Of a stretch of 64,000 bases of DNA, positions 9,249-17,635 are shown piece by piece. The notes under the pieces were generated by a model that saw only the letters and a program-made list of their open reading frames with translations, was not told the DNA's origin and did not search any database. Origin of the DNA: Rhodomicrobium sp. (GTDB taxonomy: Bacteria; Pseudomonadota; Alphaproteobacteria; Rhizobiales; HXMU1428-3). The position numbers and the translations under genes were made by a program. The DNA lies in NCBI GenBank assembly GCA_021604665.1, contig BQJK01000001.1, positions 248,001 to 312,000 on the forward strand, read 5' to 3'. Within the stretch, counting starts at the first letter, position 1. Each line of letters begins with the position of its first letter.

Positions 9249-9931
9249 TGCGAGCGCCCAGAAAATTGAAAGCAGAATTGGATGTAGAGTTGGATTTTGT
9301 CTTCATCCATGGCTGGGGCATGGATGGTCAGATTTTTAATCGCTTGAGCCGATCACTCAAGGCAGAAGCGCCAAAGACAATCGAACTCGGCTTTATAAAG
9401 GGGGGCAAAACCAACTGGAATTATCCTGCCCGCCCAGCCATTTACATCACCCACTCTCTCGGCACCCTCTGGTTGCTGCGTGAATGGCGGTTGAGAGGTG
9501 TCCCATCTTTGGGCGCGCTGATTAGCCTAAATGGATTTAGCTGTTTCACTGAATTTACAGACCCTCGCCAATTAAAGCTGATGCAGCGCGGGCTTGCCAA
9601 AAACCCGGCCGCCCAGATGTCCGATTTCTGGCGGCGCGCCGGCGGTGGGTTTCATAGAGACGCGGGGGGTCTTAATGCTGAGAGGTTGAGTGAAGGCTTA
9701 ACCTGGCTGGCGGAGTGGGATGAAACTAAAACACTGGCAAGCCTCAAATGCCCGGTCCTGGCGCTCGGCAGCGCAATGGATGCCATCGTCCCTGTAGAAA
9801 ATTTCAAGGCGACCTGGCAAGACCATAATACCGCCATCCATGAAACAGCCAGCCACATGCTACCCCTTGAAGCGCCGGAATGGTGCCGAGACGAAATTCT
9901 AAAATTCCTCAAAACCTCAGAGCTGGTTTAA
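9248..9931 (+). CDS. BioH-like alpha/beta hydrolase (candidate pimeloyl-ACP methyl ester esterase)
   Basis: A 227-aa alpha/beta hydrolase coupled to bioF by a TGATG overlap. The fold signature is FIHGWGMD near residue 20 (oxyanion side), nucleophile elbow THSLGT (Ser70), Asp178 in GSAMDAIVP and His203 in ASHMLPLEAP, a complete Ser-Asp-His triad. Position and HGWGMD point to the step that removes the methyl ester from pimeloyl-ACP (BioH/BioG function), releasing the BioF substrate. The elbow reads T-H-S-L-G rather than the classical G-x-S-x-G, as in some divergent BioH substitutes. The specific reaction is inferred from context. The 3' end overlaps bioA on the other strand by 15 bp. A TTG at 9245 is a less likely start. 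Confidence 0.7.
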   Translation: MRAPRKLKAELDVELDFVFIHGWGMDGQIFNRLSRSLKAEAPKTIELGFIKGGKTNWNYPARPAIYITHSLGTLWLLREWRLRGVPSLGALISLNGFSCFTEFTDPRQLKLMQRGLAKNPAAQMSDFWRRAGGGFHRDAGGLNAERLSEGLTWLAEWDETKTLASLKCPVLALGSAMDAIVPVENFKATWQDHNTAIHETASHMLPLEAPEWCRDEILKFLKTSELV

Positions 9932-11221
9932 CCCGTGCAGTAACCCATCATAAGCACGAGAAAGCTGCGCCTCTGTTATGCAATAGGGCGGCATGAGATA
10001 AACCACCGGCCCAAGCGGGCGGATGTTAAAGCCCTGGGAGAGATAAAAATCACGAAGCCCCAAACTGGCCTTGGATTTATACGTCCCCGCTTCAGACGCC
10101 AGATCAAAGGCCAGCAGAGAGCCACAAACCCGCACCCGGCACGCCTCATCATGCCGTGAGAGCGAAGCCGCAAACAGACGGTGCGAGCGCTCAATCTCAG
10201 CAATTTTATCAAGCGTTGCCTCTTCTTCAAAAAGCGCCAGAGATTTCACGGCAACAGCGGCTGCAAGCGGGTTGCCGGTGAAGGAATGGCCATGCGCCAG
10301 CGCCTTGGCGAAATCCTCATCGCAAAAAGCATTGAATATCTCATCGCTCATCACCGTCACAGAAAGCGGCAGCATCCCCGCAGTCAGCCCTTTGGAGAGG
10401 CAGATAAGGTCAGGCTTCACTTCGCATTGTTGATGGGCAAAAAGGCTGCCAGTCCGGCCAAACCCAGCGGCAACCTCATCAAAAATCACGAGAATGCCCG
10501 CACGGCGCGCCGTCTCTGTTACCCGGCGGATAAACTCAGGCCGGCAAAAGCGCATGCCGCCAGCCCCTTGGAATAACGGCTCAATTATCAGCCCGGCCAC
10601 TTCATCGCCAGAGTGATCAATAATCGCCTCTAACGCGGCAATCGCGGCATCTTCATTATTTTCAACCGCGTCATCACCTAGAAATGTCGGGGCATAAGGG
10701 GCCACAAGCACCTCAGCCAGCAAATCATCATAAAGCGAGAAAAAGCCAGAGCCCTTGCCAACCGCCATAGCACCAAAGGTGTCGCCATGATAAGCACCAT
10801 CAAAGGCGATGAATTTTGTACGTTTGGTCTCCCCCCGGTTGCGCCAATATTGAAAGGCGATTTTTAGGGCCACCTCAACCGCGGTTGAGCCATTGTCAGA
10901 AAAGAACACCCGAGACAAGGGCGCGCCAAGTTTTTCTGCCAGCCCTTCCGCTAATTGCACCGCCGGCTCATGGGTAAAGCCAGAAAACATAACATGAGAC
11001 ATCTTCGCAGCTTGGCTGGCAATAGCTTCAACCAGCGGCGGGTGGGCATGCCCATGGGTAATCGTCCACCAGGAAGAGATAAGATCCAAAATCTCACGGC
11101 CATCAGTGTCGGTCATCACAGCGCCAGAGGCTGACGTGATGCCAACAGGGTCGCGCTCGGTTTGGTGTTGGGTGAAGGGATGCCAAATATGACGCTTGTC
11201 ACGCTCTATCAAATCACTCAT
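9917..11221 (-). CDS. bioA: Adenosylmethionine-8-amino-7-oxononanoate aminotransferase
   Basis: BioA transfers the amino group of S-adenosylmethionine to KAPA, giving 7,8-diaminopelargonate. The product (434 aa from ATG 11221) has the class III aminotransferase layout: HIWHPFTQH at the N terminus, SSWWTITHGHAHP (typical of BioA), FSDNGSTAVEVALKIA for PLP phosphate binding, AYHGDTFGAM, FDEVAAGFGRTG and the PLP lysine in CLSKGLTAGMLPLS (Lys277). I chose ATG 11221 because it overlaps the bioD stop as ATGA; an in-frame ATG 12 bases upstream also exists. The end overlaps the BioH-like gene tail to tail. Confidence 0.96.
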   Translation of the reverse strand: MSDLIERDKRHIWHPFTQHQTERDPVGITSASGAVMTDTDGREILDLISSWWTITHGHAHPPLVEAIASQAAKMSHVMFSGFTHEPAVQLAEGLAEKLGAPLSRVFFSDNGSTAVEVALKIAFQYWRNRGETKRTKFIAFDGAYHGDTFGAMAVGKGSGFFSLYDDLLAEVLVAPYAPTFLGDDAVENNEDAAIAALEAIIDHSGDEVAGLIIEPLFQGAGGMRFCRPEFIRRVTETARRAGILVIFDEVAAGFGRTGSLFAHQQCEVKPDLICLSKGLTAGMLPLSVTVMSDEIFNAFCDEDFAKALAHGHSFTGNPLAAAVAVKSLALFEEEATLDKIAEIERSHRLFAASLSRHDEACRVRVCGSLLAFDLASEAGTYKSKASLGLRDFYLSQGFNIRPLGPVVYLMPPYCITEAQLSRAYDGLLHGLNQL

Positions 11222-11847
11222 CCGGCAGCCCATTCTTCAATTGGGGTTGAAGGCAGAACAGCCATAAGTGACGCTTTATCAAGCCGCGCAAAAACAGGCA
11301 GCTCCGCAAGAATTCGTACGCTGCCAAACCGCTCTATCGCCGCTCTGTTGCGCTCATTCGCTATGCCATTCAAAATAACCCCGGCTATGGTGAGCCCCGC
11401 ATCACGAAGCGCGCTAATGGACAAGAGGCTGTGGTTAATTGTGCCAAGGCCGCTTCTGGCCACAAGAATAACTGGCAAGTTAAATTTGCCCATCAGGTCA
11501 ATCATCATCTCTTTTTTATTCAGTGGCACCATCACCCCGCCAGCCCCTTCCACCACTAAAGGGCGGTCAGTAGCAGGGAGTGTGAAATCTGAAAGTTTGA
11601 TTTCAGTATTTTCAAGCTCAGCTGCCTGATCAGGAGAAAGGGGGGCCTTTAACTCAACCTGGCTTTTTAATAGCCTCTCCTTCTGCAACCCGGCAACCCG
11701 GGCGACAAACTGGCTATCAGTTTCACTCTCTTCGATGCCAGATTGCACCGGCTTCCAATAAACCCCATGCAATTGCAAAACCGCCCAGGCAGAAGCCACG
11801 GTTTTGCCAACATCTGTATCCGTTCCAGTAATAAAAAATCCTGTCAT
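11218..11847 (-). CDS. bioD: Dethiobiotin synthetase
   Basis: BioD is an ATP-dependent carboxylase that closes the ureido ring of dethiobiotin from 7,8-diaminopelargonate and CO2. The 209-aa protein begins with the diagnostic P-loop GTDTDVGKT (residues 8-16) and contains YWKPVQSG and VVEGAGGVMVPL, all standard BioD motifs. It overlaps bioA by 4 bases (ATGA) and lies 49 bases after the POT transporter on the same strand, with no terminator seen between, so POT-bioD-bioA is a likely transcript. Confidence 0.96.
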   Translation of the reverse strand: MTGFFITGTDTDVGKTVASAWAVLQLHGVYWKPVQSGIEESETDSQFVARVAGLQKERLLKSQVELKAPLSPDQAAELENTEIKLSDFTLPATDRPLVVEGAGGVMVPLNKKEMMIDLMGKFNLPVILVARSGLGTINHSLLSISALRDAGLTIAGVILNGIANERNRAAIERFGSVRILAELPVFARLDKASLMAVLPSTPIEEWAAG

Positions 11848-11896
11848 TCAGCTACTTAAATGTCCTGTCGGTTTCGAACTGAGCATAAGGAGGTAA

Positions 11897-13654
11897 TTAT
11901 TTAACCCCATGTGCTAATTTATTGAGAAGTTTGCTGAATAGCATGAGCAACACACCAAGGCCAATGGCATAAAGCCCAATTTCATAAAATACCTCAACAT
12001 AGCGAGCAAGGGAATGCGCTGGGTCCAGCACCTGGCCAGCCACAGTTTTACTTGCGGTAAGTTTTGCCACCAGCGCCCCAAGCCACTGCGCCCAGGCACT
12101 TGATAGAAACCACACCGCCATTAAAGTTGAAATCAATGTGGCAGTGGCCAGCTTTGTCATCTGGCTCAACCCCACGGGAGAGATAAACAGCTCCCCCGTC
12201 GTATGGAGAAGATAGGCCAGCATCAGGAAAATAAGCGGCACTTTATGATCAACGCCGGCATAACTCGCCCCCCACACCAGCACCAAAAAGCCAAGCCCCA
12301 CCTGCATCAGCGCCAAAGAAAATTTTAACGGCGCTGATAAATCAGACCCGCGGCTGCCCATATACGCCCAGAGCGCGCTGAAGATAGGCGCAAGCAGAAG
12401 AATAAACCCGGAATTAAAGCTCTGTGTTTGTGACGCCTCAATCGAAACCCCAAACAGAGAAAGCTCAGTATTGCGATTGGCAAACTGGTTAAGCGAGGAG
12501 CCCGCCTGCTCAAACAGCGTCCAGAACATCACCGCAGCAGAGATCAGTATGAGCGCCAGAATGATGCGGTGGCTTTCCACCCGGCTCAGCGTGGTTTTCA
12601 TCAATGTGCCAAGATATGCCAGAACCAGCAGGGAGCAGGCCCCTAAAAGATAGCCCACCACCTCATGCCGCTGCACCAGCAGCCAAATAAACCCAAGCCC
12701 GGCAATCGAGAGTGTGTAGATCAACGCTTCCCGGCTAATCACCCCGCCCACTTTAGCTTGCAGCAATTGCGGGTTCGGCGGCTCACCGCGCCCCTCAAGC
12801 AGCGGTTTGCCCAAAATGAAAACAACCCAGCCCAAAGCCATACCCACGCCGGCTAAGCCAAACCCGGCCCACCAGCCAACCGTTTGCCCAAGCAAGCCGC
12901 AAAGAATAGACGCCCAGAATGCACCTAGATTAATGCCGTAATAATAAAGCGTGAAGCCAGGGTCGCGCCGGGGATCATTCTTTTTGTAAAGCTGGCCAAC
13001 AATTGAGGAAATATTCGGCTTTAAATAACAAACCCCAAGAATGATCAGAGAAAGTGCCAGATAAAGGCTATTGGTTGCCATGCTATCTCGGCTACTCAGC
13101 TTCAGATCATAAGCCCCTTCTTCAAGTCGGGACGGCAGGGCCGCGCTGCCCTCATAGCCATCAATCACCAGCGCGCCGCTTTTATCCGCATGGAAAAAAC
13201 GCGGCTCCCCCTCAATCTCAATCATCACTTGTCGCAGGCTGCCGCGCCCTTCAACAACGAGTGGATATTCCGCGCCGTTAACCGCAAGCACCTGCTGCGC
13301 CGGCTCACCTTCATACGCCATCAGCATATGACCGGCTACAAGTAGTAGCGCACCAAAAGCAACAGCTTTGCGAGTGCCAAGATAGCGATCAGCCAGAATG
13401 CCGCCAATCATCGGGGTGAGGTAAACAAGAGATGTATAAGCCCCATAAAGCCCCTGTGCCTCACTATCAGAGAAAAGGAAATGCTGGGTGAGATAAAAGA
13501 TCAATAAAGCCCGCATGCCATAATAGGAGAAGCGCTCCCACATTTCGGCAAAAAACAACACCAGAAGGCCGCGCGGGTGACCCTTGATTTGGCGGATTAC
13601 CGGAATAAGGGTCAGGACGGTAATCACTATCCCTATCACCACGACATAATTCAT
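11897..13654 (-). CDS. POT-family proton-coupled peptide transporter
   Basis: A 585-aa integral membrane protein of the proton-dependent oligopeptide transporter family (PTR2/POT, MFS fold). Diagnostic features are the first-helix motif FFAEMWERFSYYGMRALL, which holds the ExxER-type proton-coupling residues, and the second POT motif around FTLYYYGINLGAFWA. Hydrophobic segments fit 12-14 helices. An insertion of about 80 mostly polar residues (about 115-195) between early helices is not part of the usual core and predicts an extramembrane domain. A good ribosome site (GGGAGAG) precedes the start. Its tight spacing to bioD suggests co-transcription; whether it imports peptides or a biotin-related compound cannot be told from sequence. 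Confidence 0.88.
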   Translation of the reverse strand: MNYVVVIGIVITVLTLIPVIRQIKGHPRGLLVLFFAEMWERFSYYGMRALLIFYLTQHFLFSDSEAQGLYGAYTSLVYLTPMIGGILADRYLGTRKAVAFGALLLVAGHMLMAYEGEPAQQVLAVNGAEYPLVVEGRGSLRQVMIEIEGEPRFFHADKSGALVIDGYEGSAALPSRLEEGAYDLKLSSRDSMATNSLYLALSLIILGVCYLKPNISSIVGQLYKKNDPRRDPGFTLYYYGINLGAFWASILCGLLGQTVGWWAGFGLAGVGMALGWVVFILGKPLLEGRGEPPNPQLLQAKVGGVISREALIYTLSIAGLGFIWLLVQRHEVVGYLLGACSLLVLAYLGTLMKTTLSRVESHRIILALILISAAVMFWTLFEQAGSSLNQFANRNTELSLFGVSIEASQTQSFNSGFILLLAPIFSALWAYMGSRGSDLSAPLKFSLALMQVGLGFLVLVWGASYAGVDHKVPLIFLMLAYLLHTTGELFISPVGLSQMTKLATATLISTLMAVWFLSSAWAQWLGALVAKLTASKTVAGQVLDPAHSLARYVEVFYEIGLYAIGLGVLLMLFSKLLNKLAHGVK

Positions 13655-13855
13655 TGATGCTCTCCCTCAGCTTGTCGGCAATGTGCCCGAACCGTGGAGC
13701 ACAGCATAGATCTTCCCACCGCTCAAGCCCCACGCAATATATGTAAAAAAAATTGTCGATTGAATTGAACCAATAAAAGGGTGCAGACGACATACATGTA
13801 TTCGGGTCTCCAAAAGCGAGCCCCTAGTACAAATCAAAATTTGAGGATGAACATC

Positions 13856-14182
13856 ATGTATAAATCTATTTCACTCGCCGCCGCTTTCGCAATTTTTTCA
13901 GTCGTGGCTCTTAGCACTGTGTCACTGCCAGGTTCGGCCAAGGCATATGCTTGCAAAAGCTTTCCTAATCAAACAGTCGGTGTCCGCAAGGGTAAAATCA
14001 TGGCCCGCATTGCGGCTCGTAAAGGTTGGGTTTCAAACACAAAATCACAATATGGCCTGTCATGGTCAGTTTGGAAAGTGGCACAAGGCAAAAGCCTGAC
14101 CTGCTCAAAAATATCGACCAATCAGGGTTTGAAATGGCGATGTCTTGCCTCAGCCAAACCGTGTAATTATGTCGTTCAATAA
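13856..14182 (+). CDS. Small secreted cysteine-containing protein
   Basis: A 108-aa product with a clear signal peptide (hydrophobic residues 6-24, cleavage near GSAKA-YA). The mature part is basic, about 75 residues, with four Cys (ACKSF, LTCSK, WRCLAS, KPCNY) that could form two disulfides in the periplasm, and several Trp. I do not recognise a named family. ATG 13856 is chosen because TGAGG lies 9 bases upstream; the frame is open back to 13781, but that extension would bury the signal peptide. A hairpin (14241-14270) follows. Single-gene unit. Confidence 0.62.
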   Translation: MYKSISLAAAFAIFSVVALSTVSLPGSAKAYACKSFPNQTVGVRKGKIMARIAARKGWVSNTKSQYGLSWSVWKVAQGKSLTCSKISTNQGLKWRCLASAKPCNYVVQ

Positions 14183-14240
14183 GGGAGCAATAGTCACCAG
14201 CTTGCCGAACTATCGGCATAAATAGCAGCTACAATAATAC

Positions 14241-14270
14241 GGCCAGCACAGGGTATAAGCAGTGCTGGCC
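14241..14270 (+). terminator. Hairpin after the small secreted protein gene
   Basis: GGCCAGCAC (14241-14249) pairs perfectly with GTGCTGGCC (14262-14270). The following GTATTTGGGTTT is only moderately T-rich, so intrinsic termination is plausible but not certain. Confidence 0.5.
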
Positions 14271-14458
14271 GTATTTGGGTTTGCACCGCCGGAGGAACAT
14301 CTATCCCCAAATATCCCGACTCAGTTTATTAGATAAGAACCATACCCAGTACAGTGTGCCTCATTAGGCCATTGGGAGATGAGCGCTCATCATGTATAAT
14401 ATTGATTCGAGTTCAGGGGTAAAAACATAATATTAACTCAATTCGTGCGGGGAAATTG

Positions 14459-14923
14459 ATGCGGCAAAGACTTGCACCAGAATCAAACCGAATTGCTGAC
14501 AAACTCTGGGCAGCAATGCGGGATAATGAAAAATGGTGGTCAGTGAACGACATATCTATAGAGACAGGGGCTAGTGGCAGATACACCCGCCGCTACGTCC
14601 GGGCACTAAAAGAAGCGGGCTATATTGAAGCGTCCGACGAGGCAAAGCGCTTTCAGTCCACTTACTATAAATTAATCAGAGACACAGGCGAAACAGCGCC
14701 AATTCTACGTGGGCGGGATGGCAGCCTGGCGGTTTATGATCCAAACCTTTCAGACATGACAGGCCAGGAGTTAGAACAGCTACGCAACGGCCTAAACCTG
14801 ACATTGCGGGAGTTTGCAGACATCATCGGTGTGCGCGATCCGCGCACAGTGCGCCGGTATGAGCAAATGGAACACGTGCCACCACAGGTGGCATCTGCCG
14901 CCCGCACAGCTCGTGAGCGCTGA
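14459..14923 (+). CDS. Two-domain helix-turn-helix regulator
   Basis: A 154-aa protein with two predicted DNA-binding parts. Residues about 8-50 look like a winged helix (KLWAAMRDNEKWWSVNDISIETGASGRYTRRYVRALKEAGYIE). Residues about 105-145 form an XRE-type HTH (LNLTLREFADIIGVRDPRTVRRYEQMEHVPPQ). Similar small proteins occur in prophages and integrated elements and as free-standing regulators in Rhizobiales. ATG 14459 has CGGGG 6-7 bases upstream. A strong terminator follows. The target is unknown; nothing adjacent is obviously controlled by it. Confidence 0.65.
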   Translation: MRQRLAPESNRIADKLWAAMRDNEKWWSVNDISIETGASGRYTRRYVRALKEAGYIEASDEAKRFQSTYYKLIRDTGETAPILRGRDGSLAVYDPNLSDMTGQELEQLRNGLNLTLREFADIIGVRDPRTVRRYEQMEHVPPQVASAARTARER

Positions 14924-14963
14924 TAAATTTTGACCTGATTAATTGATCCGGCTCAACAATTAT

Positions 14964-15008
14964 AAAACGCCCTTTGCTTCTGAAAGGAAGTGCAGGGCGT
15001 TTTTGTTT
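14964..15008 (+). terminator. Rho-independent terminator after the HTH regulator
   Basis: AAAACGCCCT (14964-14973) pairs with AGGGCGTTTT (14994-15003), with a 20-nt loop and a T-rich tail to 15008. A shorter GCCC/GGGC hairpin followed by seven T lies at about 15043-15063 and may be a second stop. Confidence 0.8.
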
Positions 15009-15209
15009 CATTACGCAAGGGATTATTCGCTACCAGTTTAAGGCCCCATAGGGCGGTTTTTTTCTCAAACTAACCCCTTGCAGCCCTATCCTGCCCGCGC
15101 TATGACTGAGCCAGCAATCAGCAGGCACACGCCCTCCCTTTCATTTCCGCATTAACCGGCAGATGAGGAGGGTATTGCTGCCCGGTCCAGAAAAAAGGTC
15201 ATTAGGGAA

Positions 15210-15497
15210 ATGCAAATTAATGAGGCCACTGTGCGCAAGATCGCACATCTCGCACGCATCAAGGTTACGGATGAAGAAGCCAAGTCACTAGAGACTGAGC
15301 TAACTTCAATTCTCGAATGGGTAGAACAACTTAACGAAGTTGATACCGAGAATGTAGAACCCATGACCAGCGCAGTCGAAACCGCCGTTAAAATGCGTGA
15401 AGATGTTGTAACAGATGGTGGTTATGCGGGCCGTATCATCCGCAATGCACCCAAATCAGACGATAATTTCTTCGTTGTTCCTAAAGTGGTGGAGTAA
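15210..15497 (+). CDS. gatC: Aspartyl/glutamyl-tRNA amidotransferase subunit C
   Basis: GatC stabilises the GatA-GatB complex that converts Glu-tRNA(Gln) and Asp-tRNA(Asn) to the amide forms. The 95-aa product has the family pattern VRKIAHLARIKVTDEEAKSLETELTSILEWVEQLNEVDTENVEPM and ends with a C-terminal PKVVE. It lies 6 bases before gatA. Confidence 0.96.
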   Translation: MQINEATVRKIAHLARIKVTDEEAKSLETELTSILEWVEQLNEVDTENVEPMTSAVETAVKMREDVVTDGGYAGRIIRNAPKSDDNFFVVPKVVE

Positions 15498-15503
15498 GCC
15501 AAG

Positions 15504-16982
15504 ATGAATGATTTGCTTGATCTCACAATCGCTGAAGCCCGCCAAGGGCTGGATAATGGCGACTTCTCCGCCGTTGAATATACTGACGCACATTTAAAAG
15601 AAATTGAAGCCGCTAACAAAGCGCTAAATGCCTTCCTTATCGTCACGGATGAGAAAGCGCAGGATATGGCCAAAGCCTCAGATGAGCGTCTGGCAAAGGG
15701 CGAAGCGGGCGCGCTGGAAGGCATCCCCATTGGTGTGAAAGATCTGTTCTGCACCAAGGGTGTGCGCACCACCGCTTGCTCACACATCCTTGATGGGTTC
15801 GAGCCGCCTTACGAATCCACCGTCACCACAAACCTGTGGGAAGCGGGCGCCATCATGCTTGGCAAACTCAATCTGGATGAGTTCGCCATGGGGTCTTCAA
15901 ATGAAACCAGCTATTACGGCAATTGCGTCAACCCATGGCGGCGCGATGGCGATGATACAATACTGGTACCTGGTGGCTCATCCGGAGGGTCGGCGGCAGC
16001 TGTTGCCGCTAATCTTTGCCCAGCCGCCACCGCAACAGACACCGGCGGCTCTATTCGCCAGCCAGCCGCCTTCACCGGCACAGTTGGCCTAAAACCAACC
16101 TATGGCCGCGTATCGCGCTGGGGTGTGGTTGCCTTCGCCTCCAGCCTTGATCAGGCCGGCCCCATCACCCGCACGGTTGAAGATGCCGCCATCATGCTTG
16201 GCGTCATGGCCAGCACAGATGAAAAAGACACCACCTCAATCGACATCCCTGTGCCCGATTATCTCGAAGAGATGAAAGGCAAGCTCAAGGGGCTCAAGGT
16301 TGGCATCCCGAAAGAATACCGCGTTGATGGCATGAGCGATGAAATCGCCGCGCTCTGGGATCAAGGCATTGAATGGTACAAAGACGCAGGCGCTAAAATT
16401 GAAGAGGTTAGCTTACCGCACACTAAATATGCGCTGCCAGCCTATTACATCGTCGCCCCAGCGGAAGCCTCCTCAAACCTCGCCCGTTATGATGGTGTTA
16501 AATATGGTTTGCGAGTAGAGGGAGATGACATCATCTCCATGTATGAGAACACAAGAGCCGAAGGCTTTGGCGCAGAAGTAAAGCGCCGCATTCTCATGGG
16601 CACCTATGTGCTCTCAGCTGGTTATTATGATGCTTATTATCTTAAAGCTCAAAAGGTCCGCACCTGCATCAAGAAGGATTTTGACGAAGCCTTCAAAAAA
16701 GTTGATGTCTTGCTGACCCCAACAACCCCAAGCCCTGCCTTTGCAGCCGGTGAGATCAGCGGCGACCCGCTGGAAATGTATCTGAACGATATCCTCACAG
16801 TCACCGTTAACATGGCTGGCCTGCCGGGCATTTCAGTGCCGGCTGGCATGTCATCCACTGGCTTGCCCCTTGGCCTGCAGCTTATTGGCAAACCTTTTGA
16901 CGAAGGCACATTGCTCCGGGCAGCTCAAGTGATTGAAGACGCCTCTGGCGAGCTGCCTGCCCCGGCACGCTGGTGGTCGTGA
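15504..16982 (+). CDS. gatA: Glutamyl-tRNA amidotransferase subunit A
   Basis: GatA is the glutaminase subunit that liberates ammonia for the amidation. The 492-aa product carries the amidase-signature catalytic set Ser-cisSer-Lys: Lys in [14 protein letters not shown], the Gly/Ser-rich [17 protein letters not shown], and the nucleophile in [15 protein letters not shown]. The length is normal. It follows gatC by 6 bases; gatB is about 2.1 kb downstream, with three genes intervening, an arrangement seen in other Rhizobiales. Confidence 0.97.
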   Translation: MNDLLDLTIAEARQGLDNGDFSAVEYTDAHLKEIEAANKALNAFLIVTDEKAQDMAKASDERLAKGEAGALEGIPIGVKDLFCTKGVRTTACSHILDGFEPPYESTVTTNLWEAGAIMLGKLNLDEFAMGSSNETSYYGNCVNPWRRDGDDTILVPGGSSGGSAAAVAANLCPAATATDTGGSIRQPAAFTGTVGLKPTYGRVSRWGVVAFASSLDQAGPITRTVEDAAIMLGVMASTDEKDTTSIDIPVPDYLEEMKGKLKGLKVGIPKEYRVDGMSDEIAALWDQGIEWYKDAGAKIEEVSLPHTKYALPAYYIVAPAEASSNLARYDGVKYGLRVEGDDIISMYENTRAEGFGAEVKRRILMGTYVLSAGYYDAYYLKAQKVRTCIKKDFDEAFKKVDVLLTPTTPSPAFAAGEISGDPLEMYLNDILTVTVNMAGLPGISVPAGMSSTGLPLGLQLIGKPFDEGTLLRAAQVIEDASGELPAPARWWS

Positions 16983-16986
16983 AGCA

Positions 16987-17298
16987 ATGGATGATTTCCT
17001 CGGCATGGGTATCGGCCCGTTTATCACTGTCATCGGTCTTGTGCTCGATGGCCTCGGTGTGATCCTGTCTTTGGGCCCTTATGTCCTCCAGTCAAAGAGC
17101 GACATCGCCTATGAAACCGAAAAAATACTGACCGCAGAGTGGAGCGCTGATCACACGGAAGAAGAGTGGCTGGCGACTAGGGTCGGGCATACAAAACTGT
17201 TGTTAAGACGCTCCGCCCGGCTCGGCTTTACCTGTCTAGCTACAGGCTTTTTCCTGCAGGCAATCGGCACATATATTTGGGCCAGTTCATCGATTTAA
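16987..17298 (+). CDS. Small two-helix membrane protein
   Basis: A 103-aa protein starting 4 bases after the gatA stop, presumably co-transcribed. Two hydrophobic segments, residues about 8-32 and 80-98, flank a charged middle part rich in Glu/Thr/Arg, suggesting a hairpin in the inner membrane. Not recognised as a named family. An upstream in-frame ATG inside gatA (16933) is less likely. Position between gatA and a chorismate mutase gene gives no functional hint. Confidence 0.6.
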   Translation: MDDFLGMGIGPFITVIGLVLDGLGVILSLGPYVLQSKSDIAYETEKILTAEWSADHTEEEWLATRVGHTKLLLRRSARLGFTCLATGFFLQAIGTYIWASSSI

Positions 17299-17314
17299 AA
17301 AGAGACCGCATCAA

Positions 17315-17632
17315 ATGGCTGAAAAACAAAACAACGCAGAAGACTGCACCAGCATGGACCATGTCCGTGCTGAGATAGACCGCATAGATGAGCAACTCGT
17401 CACATTAATCGGCGAGCGTTTCTCTTATGTTGACCGCGCCTGGCAATTAAAAGACAACCCGGAAGATGCCGTCGTGCCGTGGCGCATTCAGCAGGTGATA
17501 GATAAAGTCCGCACCCATGCCGAACAAAAAAACGTCCCACCGAGCCTCGTCGAAGCCTTGTGGCGCCAGATGATCGGCTGGTTCATTCAATATGAAGAAG
17601 AAAAGCTGGATGAGAAAAAAAGCGGCGAATAA
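17315..17632 (+). CDS. Chorismate mutase, AroQ class
   Basis: A 105-aa, all-helical protein with the monofunctional AroQ/PchB-like layout: VRAEIDRIDEQLVTLIGERFSYVDRAWQLK (first helix and first active-site Arg/Lys), PWRIQQVIDKVRTHAEQ, then SLVEALWRQMIGWFIQYEE. Chorismate mutase converts chorismate to prephenate for Phe/Tyr synthesis; PchB-type relatives split isochorismate to salicylate. No siderophore genes are nearby, so a mutase role is favoured. It sits 16 bases after the small membrane protein on the same strand. Confidence 0.85.
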   Translation: MAEKQNNAEDCTSMDHVRAEIDRIDEQLVTLIGERFSYVDRAWQLKDNPEDAVVPWRIQQVIDKVRTHAEQKNVPPSLVEALWRQMIGWFIQYEEEKLDEKKSGE

Positions 17633-17635
17633 TCG

